Positions 35,386 through 48,394 are shown, numbered from the stretch's first letter. The stretch is DNA of 64,000 nt from Glandiceps talaboti (GCF_964340395.1 NC_135561.1:20762740-20826739); one strand, 5' to 3'. Translations and numbers: made by a program. The notes: generated by a model not told the origin, from the sequence alone.

Positions 35386-36560
35386 GTAAGATCTAGAAGC
35401 TTGAATGTTAGTAAATTGAAAGCTACAAAATACGTGAGAGTTGATGTAATATAGGCACATGTCTGCATGCTTTGATCATTGTTGATATTATCGTTTCGCC
35501 GACTGACGTACGCTTCCCCTCTTCTTCAGACAGTCACTTCTCTCACGCTCAGTCGATACAAAACTTTAATACGTACAGAGAAGTGATGATATGGCAGAAT
35601 TGTTACGCGTCAACAAAAGCATTCTTAAAATTCGCGAAATTTATATCGCATTTTGAGTCGTGTTTTGCTTGGTGTTTACAATGTGTTTTTTAGCGTTGAA
35701 CTATAAATAGCGATAACTATAATAACTAAATAAAATAACTAAAGAACATTTGATTTCATTGATTTTTCGTTGGCGTGGTCACCTACACATTGTGTATTAA
35801 ACATATAGTTTGTAATTTATTTTATTATTATTGGAAAAGCGAACAAAACTCGTGGAGTAGATGTTAACTATTCTACTATTCATTAAGTCAAGAGCTGTGT
35901 ATAGTTAACGTATATAGCTGAACGTCATGTAACTCACATTGGTTTAAACTATAGTTCAATCCACTTTTTATTACGCTAAACACACTGCCACAGAGTGTGG
36001 TATGGTAGTACTAGTAGTACACGTTTTGAAGAATCGAAATTGAATATCAAAGGTTCACACTTGCTGTTGTCAGGGGGGTTTTTATGTGTGTGTTATTTTC
36101 TGCAAGGGATGAATGCATTTGATAATGATATGGATATTTCATGAATTATAATTAAAAAAATTATTCCTTTTTATTATAATTGATGGTTAAATTTAGAAAT
36201 GTCACAAACACATTGAATTTGAAGTATATTTCCTAATGACATTTTAGGACAGCAGAATTCAAAGGTTTATATTTAGAATGTTATTAGTTATTGCTATCAC
36301 GTTTTGATTATGTGTTCACAAGATACTTGCAATATTTGATTAGAATTGCCATGAAGTAATTAATTGGTGAGTTAAGTGGTTGACTGGTCGATAAAGAAAT
36401 GATTACCATGTTAGTGAGTGCACTGCCACTTCACAAATGCAATTTTACCACCTAGGCTAGCCATATTAATAACACCTTACCGCTATCTGTGGACATGATT
36501 GATTGTTTACTGTAGACCAAAGGTAGTCAGAAGGGGGGGATCAACTCAAGTTCAAAGGTC
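35386..36560. other. start of first intron of the MSE gene
   Basis: AT-rich, with no exon or clear repeat identified. Confidence 0.5.
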
Positions 36561-37547
36561 AATGATTCCTATCCAGGTTCCTACTGTTTATTGCTATTGT
36601 TTTTACCAGTGAAGTCATAAGGATTACATAGGATTATTCTTTTGTTCTGGACCAAACTTTTTGTATAGTTCTACTAGATAATCACCACGTCTAGATTTTA
36701 AATTTTTATTGATAATGGGCCATGTATGGTCAATATTGTTGAAACCAATGTTCTCACATTTTTGCTACTGTAATCTTATTTATTTTGGTGAATGAAAACT
36801 TTGGTGGAGAAATATCTATTTGGACATATCAGGTGCTCTTAAATTGGTGGACAGTGCAAGAGGAAAGTATATGTAAACATTCCTTGAAAATATTTCATAC
36901 CCATTTCAGTCCATCATATTCAGTGCTACCCGTTTTGGCCCATCATATTCAGTGCAACTGTTCTTACCACCTTTCACAACATATGAATATAGAAATATGA
37001 ACACTCATAAAGTACATGTATGTTAGCAGAAATAATTTCTGGAAAAAAAAGCTTTTTGCAAACAACTGAAGCTAAAATAAATCCTGCTCCAAGAAAAGTT
37101 ATGACTTCAGTGTCTTATCATTGGAGTTGTAAAGATTATATCATTATTGTATTTTTCATCATTGGAGTTGTTAGGTTTACATACGATATCATTATTGCAC
37201 ACAAAAGAATTTAAGCCTGCAAAGGATGTTGGGGGGGGAGGAGGGGGGCTTAAAAATTCTGATGTCTTAAGACGGAGGTGGGGTGGGCATGAAATATTTT
37301 GCTCAGGCTTATAGCCAAATTTAATATAAGGAGTAGTTGTTTACAAAGTATATTTATGAAATATCTTGCAGCTTCGCCACAATAAGTTCTAATCTAATTC
37401 TATACTAAAGTGCAGGATCAAAACATAGAAACTATAAGGTTTTCAATTCAACCTCATTAGGAGCAAGTTCTTGTCATTTCATATCGAACTCATTTTTTGT
37501 TTTTCTGTCAAAATTTGAATTCTTGCACGTCAGCACATATGAAGTAG

Positions 37548-37981
37548 TACTGTCAGGAATATTGCCTGATTGGGATAAATGTTTATAACTATTGGGTTAG
37601 AAATATACAATGTACTTTCCATGTTTATCCCAGTAGGGATACGTTTATCCTGGTTGTTTTGTATGTTTTTTAGAATGCATATCTGATGTTCACCTGTTTC
37701 CACATGCGCCATGTCAGTGTTACTTGTGCCATAAGGTCATTTATCCATCAAGATTTATCCTGATCGGGATAATTATCTCGACTGTATTAACGTTTATCCT
37801 GATCGGGATAATTATCTCGACTGTATTAACGTTTATCCTGATCGGGATAATTATCTCGACTGTATTAAAGTTTATCCTGATCGGGATAATTATCTCGACT
37901 GCATTTATCCTGATCAGGATAAATGCTTAACTTATCGCAATCAGGATAACTATCCTGATCAGGAGATATTCCTGACTGTAA
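37548..37981. mobile_element. TA-flanked MITE with palindromic minisatellite core
   Basis: The left end CTGTCAGGAATATTGCCTGA and the right end (complement CAGTCAGGAATATCTCCTGA) form inverted repeats, each flanked by TA, as in Tc1/mariner-type MITEs. Between them a 39-bp unit (gtttatcctgatcgggataa + ttatctcgactgtattaac) repeats about four times at 37750-37905. At 37902-37927 lies a perfect 26-bp palindrome whose half is GCATTTATCCTGA. The motif TTATCC-N-GATC-N-GGATAA recurs throughout. Confidence 0.7.
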
Positions 37982-38039
37982 TAAGGAATAAGGAAACACC
38001 AAATATCACAAATAATTCCTGTGTGTGATTGACAGTCAG

Positions 38040-40240
38040 ATTAGCTTAGTCTCTTTAGAGGATTAACACACGGCTGACAGTATTCATAAAACTATGATGA
38101 ATACCTTTTGTTCAAAACTATATGGAAACCATTCAAATTATTGAACGAAAGTGATGGAATTAATTTGAAAAATGTGAGTGACAAGTAAATACTTTGTAAC
38201 ACTAGTTTGTTTTTTTCTACATACATTAGGAGAAACAGAATCAAGAAATTGATGATTGCTGTTTGATATATATACTCTAATAGCGTGGTGATCAAAATCT
38301 TCAAATCAAAGGACTTTTGAAATGGAGTATGGTCTTAGCCTGGTCTGTAAGAGATGACATTCATGCTACGCTATCAGCTTGGTAGTAAGGCAAACCAATG
38401 TTATCAGTTAAAGTTATCAGTATGCCTGTTTGTATATACATGTATTATTTGCTATATGTAAATCATGTTACTCTAGTGCTCATCTCAACAAGGGCCCATT
38501 CACACATATTGACTTCATTTGAATATTGTCAATAAGGCAGATGTACATTTGTATGTTATCACTCCTTCTTGTGACCAATGAGTTTGAGGGCATTTTTTCA
38601 AAACCAATCAGTTTGAGTATATAGTTATTTACTTTCCAAAAAAAAAACCGTAATAGTTTGCCGTTCTAAACAATACATGCGGTTTGTGAGACATGTGGTG
38701 AAGCAAAAACACAGATCATGATGTACAAACATGCTGTGAACTATGATGAAATTAAGAAATTAATATTTAATCAGTGGCTAAATAATTTTGTAAAAGCCTG
38801 TTAACATTCTGCTGATTAATATTAACCTGGTATACTCGTTCAAACTAATTGCATTCTCTTAATTAATTTTCAAAGACTCGTTTCCCCAGAGGCTGAGACA
38901 ATATACATTTGTAAGTTGTAGTTACTGTCATTATATGCATAGCTGTACTGTTATGGATTGTTACATATCGTTGGAATATTTTAATACTTACAGTTAGTGT
39001 TTGACCTGTGACCTTATGACCTATCGGGTCAAAATTATCAGAGGTCAGTAACCTATTATTTTGAATTTTGAGGATTTAATCATTATTTTTATCTTAAAGT
39101 GATATTCAAATTATTACCCTTGATTTAGAAATTTTTTAGAAATTGATATTTTTTTTGTATTATTGACATTTGTAGTTGTTAAAATTAATATAATAAAATG
39201 AATATTGTGTTTGCCAATAATTCAAGAATGAATCATGATTTCTGAACTCCGGGTTCATTTTTTAACATAAAGTATCACTACTCACAGAGCCAGAAAATTA
39301 TTGAGAATAATTCCAAGGTTTTTGCCAACATGTGACTGGCTAAACATGGGGTTGTACTTGTAAATGACCGCTTGTGTACGCACAGATGTTTGATTTGACG
39401 TCATCGGGCAACATCACAGCACACAACAGGGCAACATTAAAATGCTAAATTATCTTTGCCAATTGACTATGTATGTAGATACAGATATTGACAACTTTGG
39501 ACTCATTTGAGATAAAAAACACAAAAACAACGTACAGTTGCATCAGTGAATATTGTTAATTGTAATTCCTATTTTAATTAATTTTCACACAATCACAAAG
39601 ATACACATGTGCAATAAAAAACCTTGAAATACACATAACTGATTGTATGGTCAACATCCTATTTACGTTTACTATATTTTTGAAATTCACCTTTTCACAG
39701 AATTATACATACATGTACATGCAGACTACAACTTTCATCCTTCAGACAACTAATGTTTATTCCAGTAGCTACTTGATTCCACTATACAGGTACTTATATT
39801 AAAGCCAATTTTACTTCTTATATACATTATATCCATGTGCAAATGTACGGGGGTGGGGTGGGAGGGAATGAGAAGCACTCTCTTGTGAAAAAATTCTCAC
39901 GAGAACGCTGTAAGTTTGATAATTAGTGTCTGTTTGATCTATTATAGTTTGCATTTGCAAAGTAAATTTTGATTCCATACTAGTATTTATTTAGGTATCC
40001 TGAGTGTATCAAGTAACCAGAATCTTGTAAATAGTTCTCTGTTTGAACCTGAATTCTCAGTATTAGTACATAGTACATGGTGAAGAGACATTAGAATCTA
40101 TACTGTGGAAACTAAGTAGGCAATTCAAATTGCCATCTCTTTACAAAGTACACCAACTGTGCAACAAACTATTATATATGATATCATGTCATTTAATATG
40201 TGGTAAAGACATTCAGGACATATGATACACTATAAAATGA
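38040..40240. other. intron sequence, no gene seen
   Basis: AT-rich sequence with no exon recognised. A G-rich patch lies at 39849-39868. Confidence 0.5.
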
Positions 40241-40259
40241 TATTGAGACTTCTTCATCA

Positions 40260-40515
40260 TTTCTAGTTAAACTGGCGGTATTGCTATTGTTAGTAAAGGT
40301 TACTTGAATTCAATCCCAGGTTCTTGCCTTAGTCAGTGTTATCTTATAGACAGGATCGTTCATTTCTTGTGGTCAAACTTTTTCTATACATGTAGCTCTG
40401 CTAGACAACTATTTTCTTACCCAAAATCTAATTCCTAATCTGAACTGGGCCTTTAAAGGCCAGTGTTTCAATCCCAGGCTCTCATATCAGTATTTAATAT
40501 GTAATTTATCAGTGA
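40260..40515. repeat. dispersed repeat around a caatcccagg motif
   Basis: Two adjacent related blocks contain caatcccagg followed by ttct/ctct and a tagtgttatctta-like string. Related sequence occurs near 36565-36690, 47490-47590 and, reversed, 50160-50320. The ttcaatcccagg block may be a degenerate B-box, so a SINE origin is possible but not shown. Confidence 0.5.
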
Positions 40516-40519
40516 AGCC

Positions 40520-40700
40520 CTGTGTGCCCTCTAATGATAGCCACATTTTGTTGTTGAGTCAAAATGATATACCCCGGTATATAAACTTGCATTTCTTGTG
40601 AATGACCACATAGTAAGAGATAGGGGAACAACAAATTTTGGTGCATCACTAGCAATTGTGTGCATCAGTGGCACAACAAATTGTCTTAAAGGGCACACTG
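40520..40700. mobile_element. MITE family G (GTGCCCTCTAA termini), copy 1
   Basis: The left end is tgtgtgccctctaatgatag; the right end cttaaagggcacactgg is its inverse. The interior shares catagtaagagatagg and aaattttggtg with the copy at 45904. There is no coding capacity. Confidence 0.75.
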
Positions 40701-41479
40701 GTGGAGCCATAACGTGGTGACTTTACATTAATTTATCAAAAGTACCCAGTTGTCATTCTGACTAAAATGATGTTACGCAATCAATATTTCACAGTCACAA
40801 AAGATTTCAATCATTTTCTCAAATTGATAAAAAAAACATCACAACTAAATCAGTCAGAAAAATTGAAGATTTTGACAAGTTACAAATTGGGATTGTCATG
40901 ATTGTACATCATAGCCCACACTGCGACAGTGGTACATGTACAGACAACCACTTTCTTGACCCCCAGCAGAAAAACAATGCTTGGGCTTACAAGAATGCAA
41001 ATATATCTGAAGATGAGAAATGTAAAATGTGTTTTGTAGATTAGCATTCGATGCAGATACAATATCCATTACAATAAGCAACTAATATGTCATGTTTATT
41101 GGTGCTCAGTAATTTGTCATTTACTGTAGAAGTTATTGCAAGCTTGAGTGTAAATATCTCTTGCACTTACTTGTCAAGGGGTTCTGCTTTTATTACATGC
41201 ATGTACCCGTACATCGTATGTATCCAAAAGTATGTATCCAAAAGTTCATTAAAGTGTGTGTTCACCTGATTTGGTGTACAGAAAATGATTGCACATTCAT
41301 TTACATGCAGACAGGTACAGGTACATGTACTTGTGCAATCGTACATGTATATTACCAGTATTGCACTGCAGTGAAAGTGCAGTAAGAATGTGCACTGGTA
41401 CTGTGTACATGTACAAGTAACTTGTAAGATGTGCACCGGTGTACATGTACAAGTACAAAAATATAACTTGTACATGTAA

Positions 41480-41715
41480 GACTTGCGCTAATGTACCGGT
41501 ACATGTAACTTGTAAGACGTGTACCGATGTACATGTAACTTGTAAGACGTGTACCGATGTACATGTAACTTGTAACTTAAGACGTGTACCTATGTACATG
41601 TAACTTGTAAGACGTGTACCGATGTACAAGTAACTTGTAAGACGTGTACCGATGTACATGTAACTTGTAAGACTTGTACCGATGTACATGTAACTTGTAA
41701 GACTTGCACTGATGT
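41480..41715. repeat. 30-bp minisatellite, about 8 copies
   Basis: The unit cttgtaagacgtgtaccgat + gtacatgtaa repeats with minor changes. Degenerate GTACATGTAC-rich copies extend left to about 41290. Open frames here (TCTSVHVLQV repeats) are artefacts. Confidence 0.93.
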
Positions 41716-41921
41716 ACAGTCATGTAACTTGTTTAGTGTTCCTGCAGTCATATTTTCATGAGTGTAGCAAGTGAAAGTGCAGCAGAAAACACTGCAAGCA
41801 CAAGTAGAAATACCCTGAGTATACTTGCACTCATGTGGCATGAGCTTGTTCTGTTATTATTGTTTTATTCAAAACTGCACATTTCTGTAAAAAATCATGC
41901 TTTACAGTCGCACAATATTGT

Positions 41922-42947
41922 GTGCTAGGATCGTATTCCTATTTGCATATAATTTGCATGTGCTAGGATCGTATTCCTATTTGCATATAATTTGCATGTG
42001 CTAGGATCGTGTTCCTATTTGCATATAATTTGCATGTGCTAGGATCGTGTTCCTATTTGCATATAATTTGCATGTGCTAGGATCGTGTTCCTATTTGCAT
42101 ATAATTTGCATGTGCTAGGATCGTGTTCCTATTTGCATATAATTTGCATGTGCTAGGATCGTGTTCCTATTTGCATATAATTTGCATGTGCTAGGATCGT
42201 ATTCCTATTTGCATATAATTTGCATGTGCTAGGATCGTATTCCTATTTGCATATAATTTGCATGTGCTAGGATCGTATTCCTATTTGCATATAATTTGCA
42301 TGTGCTAGGATCGTATTCCTATTTGCATATAATTTGCATGTGCTAGGATCGTATTCCTATTTGCATATAATTTGCATGTGCTAGGATCGTATTTCTATTT
42401 GCATATAATTTGCATGTGCTAGGATCGTATTCCTATTTGCATATAATTTGCATGTGCTAGGATCGTGTTCCTATTTGCATATAATTTGCATGTGCTAGGA
42501 TCGTGTTCCTATTTGCATATAATTTGCATGTGCTAGGATCGTATTCCTATTTGCATATAATTTGCATGTGCTAGGATCGTATTCCTATTTGCATATAATT
42601 TGCATGTGCTAGGATTGTATTCCTATTTGCATATAATTTGCATGTGCTAGGATCGTATTCCTATTTGCATATAATTTGCATGTGCTAGGATCGTATTCCT
42701 ATTTGCATATAATTTGCATGTGCTAGGATCGTATTTCTATTTGCATATAATTTGCATGTGCTAGGATCGTATTCCTATTTGCATATAATTTGCATGTGCT
42801 AGGATCGTATTCCTATTTGCATATAATTTGCATGTGCTAGGATCGTGTTCCTATTTGCATATAATTTGCATGTGCCAGGATCCTGTTCCTATTTGCATAT
42901 AATTTGCATGTGCCAGGATCGTGTCCCTATTTGCATATAATTTGCAT
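41922..42947. repeat. 38-bp satellite, 27 copies, with paired octamer (POU) motifs
   Basis: The unit gtgctaggatcgtattccta + tttgcatataatttgcat repeats 27 times with exact 38-bp spacing. Variants are few (cgtatt/cgtgtt, tcct/ttct, gctagg/gccagg). Each unit has ATTTGCAT at positions 20-27 and 31-38, the complement of the ATGCAAAT octamer bound by POU-domain factors. That makes about 54 sites in 1.03 kb, alternately 11 and 27 bp apart. It lies in the intron of the MSE gene. Confidence 0.98.
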
Positions 42948-42949
42948 AC

Positions 42950-44160
42950 AGGCCTGTATTCATGAATGTTTTTGGTATTGCACTATCACTGACAATCAGT
43001 GAAATTGCCACTAGTGTGCTTGCATACCGGAATGTAAGTAATCATTGGTAAAAAATGTAATGTACTTGAGGCTACAAACATGCCATTAGGAATAGGGTCT
43101 CGTGGGATATGGCAATAACTTATATGTATATGACTAAATGAAATCTTAAGTCTCTTGTTGGTCAGAGAGCTATACTAATATCACACCAGTTAAAATGATA
43201 TGATCCTGGATTTTATGGTTTCCTTGATTACTGTATTTCCATATGAAAAAACTATAATTTATATTTTACTACTCATTCATACATCATTTGTGTGTATTGA
43301 GGTGCTGACCCAGTATTAACTGTTAAGGTATGTCAATGATGGAAAAAATGTGTGAAAAAGTCTCAGAAGATGACAATGTTATAATGGTATGTATACCGCA
43401 AGTGTAATTTTGTTGTTTTTATGGCGGTACATCAATGAGTTTCCCAGTTATTTTACCAAGTTTTCTCACCAAATTATGCTATAAAAAGTATAATATGACA
43501 GAAACCCCAAGATTCGCTAGTACAAGTATGGCATACTCAGGGTGTTTGCAGGAGTGCTTGCAGTGTTCTTTGCTACACTTACAAATGTATGAAAGTGTAG
43601 CAGAAACACTGCAAGCATGATCGAGTGCAAATACCCCTGCTGAGTACCCAACACTGGAACTCACGTGGTACAATGTATGGGGTTCTGTTATTATTACCGG
43701 TATATGTGTTCATCTGAAACGGCAAATTTCCATAAAAATCATGAAAATCATACAGCGCACTTTTGTCTGTAGCGAACGACTGCAGTGGAAATACTACTAG
43801 TATGCATGTGCACCAGTGCAAGTAATTAGTCTCAGGTACATAATGTAATAATGTATGGAAAACTACAAGTGCATGATGTCACTTTTATCACATTTTCTCC
43901 TTTCTTATACCAGGTTTCTCAAACTTCAGCTAAAAAATGCAGACAAATCCTAGCTTGTTCCACAGACTTAGTGCATGACTTCAAGGCTCAGAATCCATAA
44001 ATTCTTGAAGTGCCTCACACATCATGTCTCGTTAAAATTACTTTATTGGGTGAATGAAGTATACGCTTTTTGGACATCTATTTGTGCTATTGGGCACCAC
44101 ATATAATTTCTCATTCTTGATTTACAAACATCAAAAGGTCTTATTCGGTAGATACGGTCA
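42950..44160. other. intron sequence, no gene seen
   Basis: 43500-43650 contains a cagcaagca/gtagcagaaacactgcaag block similar to 41760-41800, perhaps a dispersed repeat. No exon was recognised. Confidence 0.45.
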
Positions 44161-44169
44161 ACACTATCC

Positions 44170-44515
44170 CAGGGCTCAAAATTAACTTTTTTCTTAGGTA
44201 GTCGTAGTATGCTACCAATTTCAGAAATTGGTAGCCCAAGTAATGTGACCTGTAATCCCATATTCCTGAACTGAAAACAGATTTCCTCTATTGGAAATAT
44301 GTCCATAAATCTTCCATCCTCATCACGGAATCAGTGGTAGCCTGAGTGGGCTTAATCGAGTTCCTATACAGTATTGTTACGATTTATACCTTCATTCACA
44401 GAACTACAGGCTGGTCATCCAGACTAGAGTGGGCTACCATCAGCAAATTGTGGTAGCCCCATGACAAGAATTGGTAGTCTGTGGGCATGGGACTACTGTT
44501 AAAATTTGAGCCCTG
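44170..44515. mobile_element. 346-bp MITE with CAGGGCTC ends
   Basis: The left end CAGGGCTCAAAATTAAC and the right end (complement CAGGGCTCAAATTTTAAC) are inverted repeats, and TATCC flanks both sides. The interior contains inverted ggtagcc/ggctacc blocks (gctaccaatttcagaaattg). The CAGGG ends recall hAT elements, but only a 5-bp duplication is visible rather than 8. Confidence 0.75.
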
Positions 44516-44936
44516 TATCCTAATTCATACTTATTTTAGTGTTGTAAACTATAGACTGCCACAGCTGGTGTGTAGTTTTATTCAAAGGTATTAGTTGAGA
44601 ATTAATTGGATATCATCTGTTCTAATCAATATACATGTCACTATATAGTTATACATTATACATGTACTATTACAATGTATGTGATATATAACCTCTGGTA
44701 TTCCAGCTATTGGAAAGATCAAAGGTCATATATTTTGATTGAATTACCATGGTGAAAATACTAAGTGTGAGGATGGGTGAAAGTGGGGTGGGGGTGGGGA
44801 TGGGGGAGGGAAAGAGAGGGTTGATGATTACAGAATCCATAATGGAGCTGCCAAAACAATCTGGTGAAATAGTACTAGTCAGGGGATGATGTGAGAGTGG
44901 ATGGGGGTTGGGGGTAGGGGGGATGTAGGTATAGTT

Positions 44937-44952
44937 GATGATGATGATGATG

Positions 44953-45033
<81 letters not shown>
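44937..45033. repeat. (GAT)n-(TG)n microsatellite
   Basis: About six GAT units run into about 39 TG units. Translated frames on both strands are artefacts. Confidence 0.97.
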
Positions 45034-45037
<4 letters not shown>

Positions 45038-45903
45038 CGTGCATGCGTGTACATGTTTGGGTACATGTTTGTGTGTACAGTGTACATGTATGTGGGTGGA
45101 TGTAGAGAGGGGTTATTTTCAGTAAATGATCACAAACTGTACTTAATTTATAAAATCTATGGCTTAATTGATTTACACTAAATTACAGTAGGAAATTTTA
45201 TTGACTTGCTATCATATGATAGTTGATACTCAAATACTGTTTGTGTGAATTTAAGACATTTAATCCATTACAAAAATGAAAAGGGATGAAAATGTGACCT
45301 CCATAGCTATATGTATATTTTGTATGGCATTTTCAGTTTCCATGCATCTGCATAGATGAGCCATTCCACCCTTTCCATTTTTGGTACCTGTATACACCCC
45401 ATCATGTGTTTATACATGTACATGTAAGTATGTATAGCTCACATCTACCTGAGTTCGAGGTATTTTACAAAGTTTACAGATAATTTCCCTCTCCGTTACC
45501 ATCGATGATAAACCTTAGTGAAAACACTAACAGCAGATAATTTAGATAACAACTTACAAAATGTACTAAAGTTATAAATGTTTACTGTTATAAATATTTA
45601 CCACTCTTTTACGTCATGAAAATGACTAGGGAGGTGAATATGAGGCAATTGCCCCACCCCTCGGGTATTGTTTCATGGCAAACACGGTCTAATCCCCCAC
45701 ATTTGTCCCGTATCGCCCGAGGTGGGGTCCCTCGGGCATTACATTGACTCGTGCATAAGACTGACAACACTTGGATCTTTCTTTCTTTGTAATTGGTGTC
45801 TTTTTTTTTCTGAGTTTCTCATGACCTGACTGACCTTACATTCATGGAGTCAAGCAAATTCTTTTTAAGAAAATGATGTTTTCTATGGCTGGATCATAAT
45901 GTG

Positions 45904-46057
45904 CAGTGTGCCCTCTAATGATAGCCAAATTTTGTTGTGAGGCAAAATGATAAAAACTTGGATTTCCTGTGTGCATCACCACATAGTAAGAGATAGGAGA
46001 ACATCAAATTTTGATGTGTCATCAGTGGCGTGTCAAATTGGTTTAGAGGGCACATTG
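45904..46057. mobile_element. MITE family G, copy 2
   Basis: CAGTGTGCCCTCTAATGATA on the left and GGTTTAGAGGGCACATTG on the right are inverted ends (15-bp core). The interior shares accacatagtaagagatagg with copy 1 at 40520. A related but decayed left half lies at 58953-59075. Confidence 0.8.
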
Positions 46058-46400
46058 ACTTGTTTAATCAGAAAAAAAATGATGACTTCTATGGCTTGAT
46101 AAAAAAACAAACCATGGTGCCCTATAGATCTATGGATGCTTTCTGTGGCTTGATCAGAAAATGATCTGTACTCTACATTGCTAAATCAGAAAAAAAAATG
46201 ATGCTTTCTATGGCTAAATCAGAAAAAAATGATACCCTCAATGGCCAGATCAGAGAAAAAAAAAGATGTACTCTGTGGTGGGATCAGAAAAATATAATGC
46301 TTTGTATGGCCACATATAGATCAGAAAATATGACGTATGTGTACGTATGTACATTATACTCTATGGACAGATCAGAAAAAATCACAGTCACCGATGTCGA
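46040..46400. repeat. degenerate tandem repeat around atcagaaaaaaatgat
   Basis: Seven or so irregular units pair tggctngatcagaaaaaa with a gatgctttctatg-like string, 30-60 bp apart. It is a diverged minisatellite. The short frame at 46198-46422 comes from it. Confidence 0.7.
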
Positions 46401-46466
46401 TGATAAGATGGCAAACATGTAACTACATGTATCATTTATTGCTGAATGTTTGGACCTTTGATAAAT

Positions 46467-46498
46467 CTCAGACCACTAAATATATTTAGTGGTCTGAG
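46467..46498. repeat. perfect 32-bp palindrome with flanking 8-bp direct repeats
   Basis: The half-site CTCAGACCACTAAATA is followed at once by its exact complement, with no spacer. The string gataaatc occurs just outside on both sides (46460-46467 and 46499-46506), like a target duplication. It may be the remnant of a MITE reduced to its two ends. It sits 300 bp upstream of the 28-bp exon. Confidence 0.9.
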
Positions 46499-46793
46499 GA
46501 TAAATCAAGCTGTTCATAGTATTCTTTAATTTTCATTTCTAAGGCATCCAGTTTGTTGAAAGTATGGCCATAAATTGAGTCCATCACCAAAATATACATG
46601 ACTTGCTGAAATGTACAGACACACTTACATTTTATTCTTTTCTTTTTTGAAACCAACAGACATTTTCTGATGAGAAATATAGAGTTAAATAGGTTAACCT
46701 GATCAAGTGGATTACATTGATTTTATAATTCATACTTAACACTAACTAGATGTAAATCAATCAATTATACAATATTGTATTTCCTGTTTCTAG

Positions 46794-46821
46794 ACTGCCA
46801 ACAAATTCACAAATTACTCAG
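46794..46821 (+). CDS. 28-bp exon 2 of the MSE gene
   Basis: The acceptor ATTTCCTGTTTCTAG and donor GTATGA bound ACT GCC AAC AAA TTC ACA, then AAT TAC TCA G. This is in frame with the Met-Ser-Glu exon and ends in phase 1, giving TANKFTNYS. Micro-exons this small can be chance pairs of splice sites. The strong pyrimidine tract and the correct frame favour it. Confidence 0.5.
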
Positions 46822-47619
46822 GTATGAATGAAATGGAGGCATTGATTTCTAACATTAATAGTGTTATTTTAGTAGACATCTTTTAAAGTAATGATGGGTA
46901 CTATAGATTCACTGCTTTTATTGATTTGTGTGTTGATACATGTAGCTATGAGTAAAGTGAGGTAGTGCACAATTTGTGTTGTCACTGGACAGGTTAGCTA
47001 TGTAGATTGATTTGTGTGTTAACTGAGTAAACTGAGGTAGTAAACAGTTTGTGTTGTCACTGGACACAGAGAAGACAGTTTGTAGTTTAATTCATTGCAT
47101 CTTGTTGGACACAATTTGACAGTGATACCAAAGTTTTGGATTTGACTGCATAACTCTATTTCATGAACCTGACCTTCCAAAAATACTGCCCTCTATGGCA
47201 ACATCCCAAAAAATCACATAATTTATAGTAAACCACATGTACCAGTATGTATGAAAAAGTGTGTGTCTCGATGAAAACAAAATGTCTTTTTCACTATTTA
47301 TCGCTGAAATATAGGAAAGTTTTGATGAAACAAATAGTTCATGGTAATCCTTGTGAGTTTAATTGTCATTGCTATACTGTACTTACAGACGTCTGGAGTG
47401 TTCAAAGTATGTACATGTAGTACTGCACCAGTACTTGTAAATAATTTGTACATTATATATGTACACTTTATTTTGTCTACAACTGACTTGCCTCATCATT
47501 TTAAAGGCCAATGTTTCAATCCCAGGTCATCACATTAGTATTATCTTAAGAAGGATTAAATGAACCATTCTGAGACTGTTATTTAGAAATTAAACAGCAT
47601 GCATATATACATGTACATG

Positions 47620-47735
47620 TACCAAGTCCTTGTTTGTAACTCAATAAATTGCAAATGATTAGTAAATGTATAAATTCTTTTTACACATTTTTTAGCTTTT
47701 TGTAATGTATAATTTATTGAGTTACAAACACAGAC
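47620..47735. mobile_element. foldback element with ~29-bp arms
   Basis: ccttgtttgtaactcaataa + att on the left and aatttattgagttacaaaca + c on the right are inverted, with a spacer of about 60-70 bp. Confidence 0.8.
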
Positions 47736-47739
47736 TTAG

Positions 47740-48390
47740 TCAATGTTGTTACATATTGATTTTTCAAGTAGGAAGCCATGATTAAATTGTTTTATAAATT
47801 AAAAATCCAAAATAAATGTCCAATCCTCATCCATTATGGCCATTTTAAGTGTAAGGTTAAACAAGAAACATTGAAAACTTAAAGAGGTTCACCTTTAAAA
47901 TAAAAAGGCTGTATATAAACCAAGTACTTTCATGAAATGTGCTTTATAACTACATTGGTATTTAGAAATGGTGGATGTACAAACTGCAGTCATTCATTGT
48001 CTGAAGCACACAAATTGATCCTCTACATGTATCCATGGCAACTGCACAGAACAAAGAAGTTGGCACACTGTGTAGTCAGTTAGGGTGATGACCTTTCGGG
48101 TAGCCTTCCCTGCAAATCTAAATATAGAGATATATTTATAAATGACATCAAATGTCTAGTAGTAATAATAATAATTGATATTGATGTTATTGATATAGTA
48201 GCCTTGTGAGTAGATTATTATGGTGTTATTATAAATATAGACTAATAAGTAGATTTAATGTGTGTATTATCAAGGACTTCAACATGATACACTTTTAGCC
48301 GAACAGATAACTCTATGTTTTTGTTAAGGTGGTAAGCCTAAATCTACCTGAGCTTTTTATACTGGGGTTCCACACCAAAATATGATTTAA
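47740..48390. other. intron sequence, no gene seen
   Basis: AT-rich with no exon recognised. Confidence 0.4.
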
Positions 48391-48394
48391 TTAG

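Noticed and set aside
41922-42947. CRISPR array
   Set aside because: Units are directly adjacent with no variable spacers, and the context is eukaryotic.
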